A stretch of 38,248 nt of DNA, taken from an uncultured Lachnospiraceae bacterium (lineage in GTDB: Bacteria; Bacillota; Clostridia; Lachnospirales; Lachnospiraceae). The notes under the pieces are model-generated. The model saw only the letters and a program-made list of their open reading frames with translations, was not told where the DNA came from and made no database searches. Shown here piece after piece: positions 35,408 through 38,248 of this stretch. The first letter of the stretch is position 1; each line of letters starts with the position of its first letter. Both the position numbers and the translations under genes were made by a program. Location of the stretch: assembly GCA_905235585.1 (NCBI GenBank), contig CAJOME010000004.1, positions 1 through 38,248 on the forward strand, written 5' to 3'.

Positions 35408-38032
35408 CTATTTCTGCGCTATCGCTGCCTGTGCTGCCGCAAGGCGGGCTATAGGCACTCTGAACGGTGAGCAGGACACATAGTCGAGACCGATCTTGTT
35501 GCAGAACTCGATGGATGAAGGATCTCCGCCGTGCTCTCCGCAGATACCGCAGTGAAGCCCGGGTCTCACGCTCTTACCCTTCTTAAGCGCCATATCCATG
35601 AGCTCTCCGACGCCGTCCTGATCAAGCTTTGCGAAAGGATCGTTTTCAAATATCTTTCTCTCATAGTATGCCTGCAGGAACTTGCCGGCATCATCTCTCG
35701 AGAAGCCGTAGGTCATCTGTGTCAGGTCGTTCGTACCGAAGCAGAAGAACTCGGCATCAGCCGCGATCTTGTCAGCAGTGAGCGCAGCTCTCGGGATCTC
35801 TATCATCGTACCTATCTCGTACTTGAGATCGTAGTTGAGATTCTTCAGCTCCTCGTCCGCTACAGCCACTACAGTATTCTTGACATACTTAAGCTCCTTC
35901 CCGTCACCTACGAGAGGGATCATGATCTCAGGCACGATCTCCCAGTCGGGATGCTTCTTTGCCACATTTACCGCTGCCCTTATCACGGCCACGGTCTGCA
36001 TCTTCGCGATCTCGGGATATGTGACATCCAGCCTTATACCTCTGTGACCCATCATAGGGTTAAACTCCGCAAGTGTATCTATCTTTGCTTTGATCTGCTC
36101 TACGGTCTTGCCCTTCGCCTTGGCGAGCTTCTGTATATCGGCATCTGTCTTGGGTACAAACTCATGCAGAGGCGGATCAAGGAATCTGATGGTAACAGGA
36201 TTGCCCTCCATAGCCTCAAAGAGCTGTTCGAAGTCTCCCTGCTGCAGGGGCTCTATCTTCTTAAGAGCATCCTCTCTCTCATCTACGGTATCGGAGACTA
36301 TCATCTCACGGAAAGCCTCTATCCTGTCTTCATCGAAGAACATATGCTCGGTACGGCAGAGACCGATGCCCTCGGCTCCGAGCTCTCTTGCCTTCTTCGC
36401 ATCATGAGGAGTATCGGCATTGGTACGTACCTTAAGTGTCCTGTACTTGTCGGCCCACCCCATGATCCTGCCGAACTCTCCGGCGATCTTGGCATCTACC
36501 GTGGGAACCGCTCCGTCATAGATATTTCCTGTAGTACCGTCAAAGGAGATCACATCACCCTCGTGATACTCCTTGCCGGCAAGCGTAAACTTCTTATTCT
36601 CTTCATCCATTATGATGTCGCCGCAGCCGGATACGCAGCAGGCACCCATGCCTCTTGCCACGACAGCTGCATGGCTCGTCATACCGCCTCTTACGGTAAG
36701 GATACCCTGTGCCACCTTCATACCGGTGATATCCTCGGGTGAGGTCTCAAGTCTTACGAGTACGACCTTCTCGCCTCTTGCAGCCCAGTCCTCGGCATCT
36801 GCCGCGGTAAATACTATCTTGCCGCTTGCTGCTCCGGGTGCTGCGCCTAAAGCCTTGCCTATAAGACGTGCTCTTACAAGCGCACTCTGATCGAATGTGG
36901 GATGAAGCAGAGCGTCAAGATTTCTGGGATCTATCATGGCTACTGCCTCTTCCTCTGTCCTCATTCCGGCATCCACGAGATCGCAGGCGATCTTGAGAGC
37001 TGCCTGTGCGGTCCTCTTACCGTTTCTGGTCTGCAGCATGTAAAGCTTGCCGTGCTCCACGGTAAACTCCATATCCTGCATATCCCTGTAATGCTCCTCT
37101 AGAGTCTTGCAGACATCCGAAAACTGTGAGAATGCCTCGGGGAACTTTACTTCCATCTCTGATATCTTCATGGGTGTGCGGACACCTGCCACGACGTCCT
37201 CGCCCTGTGCGTTTGTAAGGAACTCTCCGAAGAGCCCCTTCTCACCCGTAGCGGGGTTTCTCGTAAATGCCACACCGGTACCACAGTCATCACCCATATT
37301 ACCGAATGCCATAGACTGTACGTTTACAGCCGTGCCCCATGAATAAGGGATATCATTGTCTCTTCTGTATACGTTTGCTCTCGGATTGTCCCATGACCTG
37401 AATACAGCCTTTATAGCTCCCATCAGCTGATCCTTGGGATCGGTAGGGAAATCCTTGCCTATCTTGCTCCTGTACTCTTCCTTAAACTGGTTTGACAGTT
37501 CCTTCAGATCGTCTGCGTCAAGATCAACGTCCTGTGTGACACCCTTTTTGGACTTCATCCTGTCTATGAGCTGCTCGAAATACTTCTTGCCTACCTCCAT
37601 GACGACATCGGAGTACATCTGGATGAATCTCCTGTAGCAGTCCCATGCCCATCTCGGATTGTTTGATTTCTCTGCAAGTGTGTTTACGACGGTCTCGTTC
37701 AGTCCGAGGTTGAGGATGGTATCCATCATACCCGGCATGGAAGCTCTCGCTCCCGAACGAACCGAAACGAGAAGCGGATTCTCTTTATCGCCGAATCTCT
37801 TGCCCGTGATCTCCTGCAGCTTGTCGATATACTCCATGATCTGACCGAAGATCTCGTCATTGATCTCCCTGCCATCCTCATAATACTGTGTACATGCCTC
37901 GGTGGTAATGGTGAAACCCTGCGGAACGGGAAGTCCCAGATTAGTCATTTCTGCCAGATTCGCACCCTTGCCTCCCAGGAGCTCACGCATATCGGCATTG
38001 CCTTCCGTGAAAAGATACACCCATTTCTTCAT
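35408..38032 (-). CDS. ppdK: Pyruvate, phosphate dikinase
   Basis: 874 residues, the standard length. The N-terminal ATP-binding part begins VYLFTEGNADMRELLGGKGANLAEMT. The phosphorylated His is in GGMTSHAAVVARGMG (about residue 455). The C-terminal PEP/pyruvate barrel ends with GLHCGICGEHGGDP and its catalytic Cys. It interconverts pyruvate, ATP and phosphate with PEP, AMP and pyrophosphate; in clostridia it usually serves glycolysis or PEP formation. GGAGG lies seven bases upstream of the ATG. The last about 10 codons are duplicated downstream at 35355 and again at 33461, pointing to use of the gene's end as an insertion site. Confidence 0.97.
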   Translation of the reverse strand: MKKWVYLFTEGNADMRELLGGKGANLAEMTNLGLPVPQGFTITTEACTQYYEDGREINDEIFGQIMEYIDKLQEITGKRFGDKENPLLVSVRSGARASMPGMMDTILNLGLNETVVNTLAEKSNNPRWAWDCYRRFIQMYSDVVMEVGKKYFEQLIDRMKSKKGVTQDVDLDADDLKELSNQFKEEYRSKIGKDFPTDPKDQLMGAIKAVFRSWDNPRANVYRRDNDIPYSWGTAVNVQSMAFGNMGDDCGTGVAFTRNPATGEKGLFGEFLTNAQGEDVVAGVRTPMKISEMEVKFPEAFSQFSDVCKTLEEHYRDMQDMEFTVEHGKLYMLQTRNGKRTAQAALKIACDLVDAGMRTEEEAVAMIDPRNLDALLHPTFDQSALVRARLIGKALGAAPGAASGKIVFTAADAEDWAARGEKVVLVRLETSPEDITGMKVAQGILTVRGGMTSHAAVVARGMGACCVSGCGDIIMDEENKKFTLAGKEYHEGDVISFDGTTGNIYDGAVPTVDAKIAGEFGRIMGWADKYRTLKVRTNADTPHDAKKARELGAEGIGLCRTEHMFFDEDRIEAFREMIVSDTVDEREDALKKIEPLQQGDFEQLFEAMEGNPVTIRFLDPPLHEFVPKTDADIQKLAKAKGKTVEQIKAKIDTLAEFNPMMGHRGIRLDVTYPEIAKMQTVAVIRAAVNVAKKHPDWEIVPEIMIPLVGDGKELKYVKNTVVAVADEELKNLNYDLKYEIGTMIEIPRAALTADKIAADAEFFCFGTNDLTQMTYGFSRDDAGKFLQAYYERKIFENDPFAKLDQDGVGELMDMALKKGKSVRPGLHCGICGEHGGDPSSIEFCNKIGLDYVSCSPFRVPIARLAAAQAAIAQK
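35412..35438. repeat. ppdK 3'-end repeat, copy A (inside ppdK)
   Basis: The coding copy of the repeated segment, specifying the last residues AAQAAIAQK of PpdK just before the TAG stop at 35408-35410. Confidence 0.9.
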
Positions 38033-38096
38033 ACTGTTTCCTCCATTAATAAAATGTTGTCGAGGTCAAAAGTCCGAAATACCCTCGTACTTAGAT

Positions 38097-38125
38097 ATTA
38101 TACCTTGCACGAAACGTTTCATCAA
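38097..38125 (-). promoter_or_regulatory. ppdK promoter with palindrome in the spacer
   Basis: TTGATG (38125-38120), 17-nt spacer, TATAAT (38102-38097). The palindrome GAAACGTTTC (38111-38120) lies in the spacer next to the -35 box, as a repressor operator would. It resembles a LacI/CcpA-type half-site pair but does not match the catabolite-repression consensus exactly. Confidence 0.6.
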
Positions 38126-38185
38126 TGTATAAATTTGTCCGGTGCTCCCGCCTGGGCTGCTGTATGCTGAGGAACTCTACCACCC

Positions 38186-38212
38186 CAAGTTTCAAGCCCT
38201 GCTTGAAACTTG
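38186..38212. repeat. Inverted repeat upstream of ppdK
   Basis: An 11-bp perfect inverted repeat CAAGTTTCAAG / CTTGAAACTTG around a 5-nt loop, with no T-run on either side. No gene is visible between it and the window end. Confidence 0.6.
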
Positions 38213-38248
38213 CTGCGAATGCTCATTGTGTTGGAACAGATGCAGCTT

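Overview
The window reads as chromosome of a Gram-positive anaerobe of the Clostridia, most likely Lachnospiraceae. The grounds are a type III glutamine synthetase, a clostridial-length pyruvate phosphate dikinase, an anchored clostripain-family (C11) peptidase, strong GGAGG ribosome sites and canonical TTGNNN-N17-TATAAT promoters. This is inference from gene content; no rRNA is present. Almost every intact gene lies on the minus strand, so transcription runs from high to low coordinates.

Region 1 (1-24251) is a nitrogen-metabolism block of three successive transcription units. Unit 1 is asnB-pyrG-carA-carB, which makes asparagine, CTP and carbamoyl phosphate; all four proteins belong to glutamine-dependent amide-transfer enzymes. 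Unit 2 is glnN (GSIII)-gltB-gltD plus a LuxR-type regulator, which makes glutamine and glutamate. Unit 3 is a PII signalling protein, a polyamine-type ABC transporter (potABCD), two ornithine-cyclodeaminase-family paralogs, a small 2Fe-2S protein and the start of an FAD oxidoreductase cut by the window edge. Unit 3 has the layout of an amine or opine uptake-and-oxidation pathway placed behind a nitrogen sensor. Each unit starts with a good promoter followed, within about 10-20 nt of the predicted start, by a strong intrinsic-terminator hairpin that begins with CAAAG. The glnN leader also has a second terminator and a perfectly duplicated 38-bp hairpin. The PII leader has alternative pairings that would hide its ribosome-binding site.

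Region 2 (24353-28524) holds tRNA-Trp and a two-gene unit: a membrane-anchored C11 cysteine peptidase and a zinc-ribbon membrane protein.

Region 3 (about 28560-35400) is an AT-richer accessory island: a fragment of a DUF4143-type ATPase, strong inverted repeats, an Rpn-like PD-(D/E)XK nuclease, frameshifted remnants, an orphan membrane protein, a tyrosine recombinase that has lost its catalytic arginines, and an AAA ATPase with a DUF234-like tail. The island abuts the 3' end of ppdK. The last ~25 bp of ppdK occur three times (35412, 35355, 33461), which looks like an integration site used repeatedly.

Region 4 (35408-38248) is ppdK with its promoter. No rRNA, CRISPR array or complete insertion sequence was seen.
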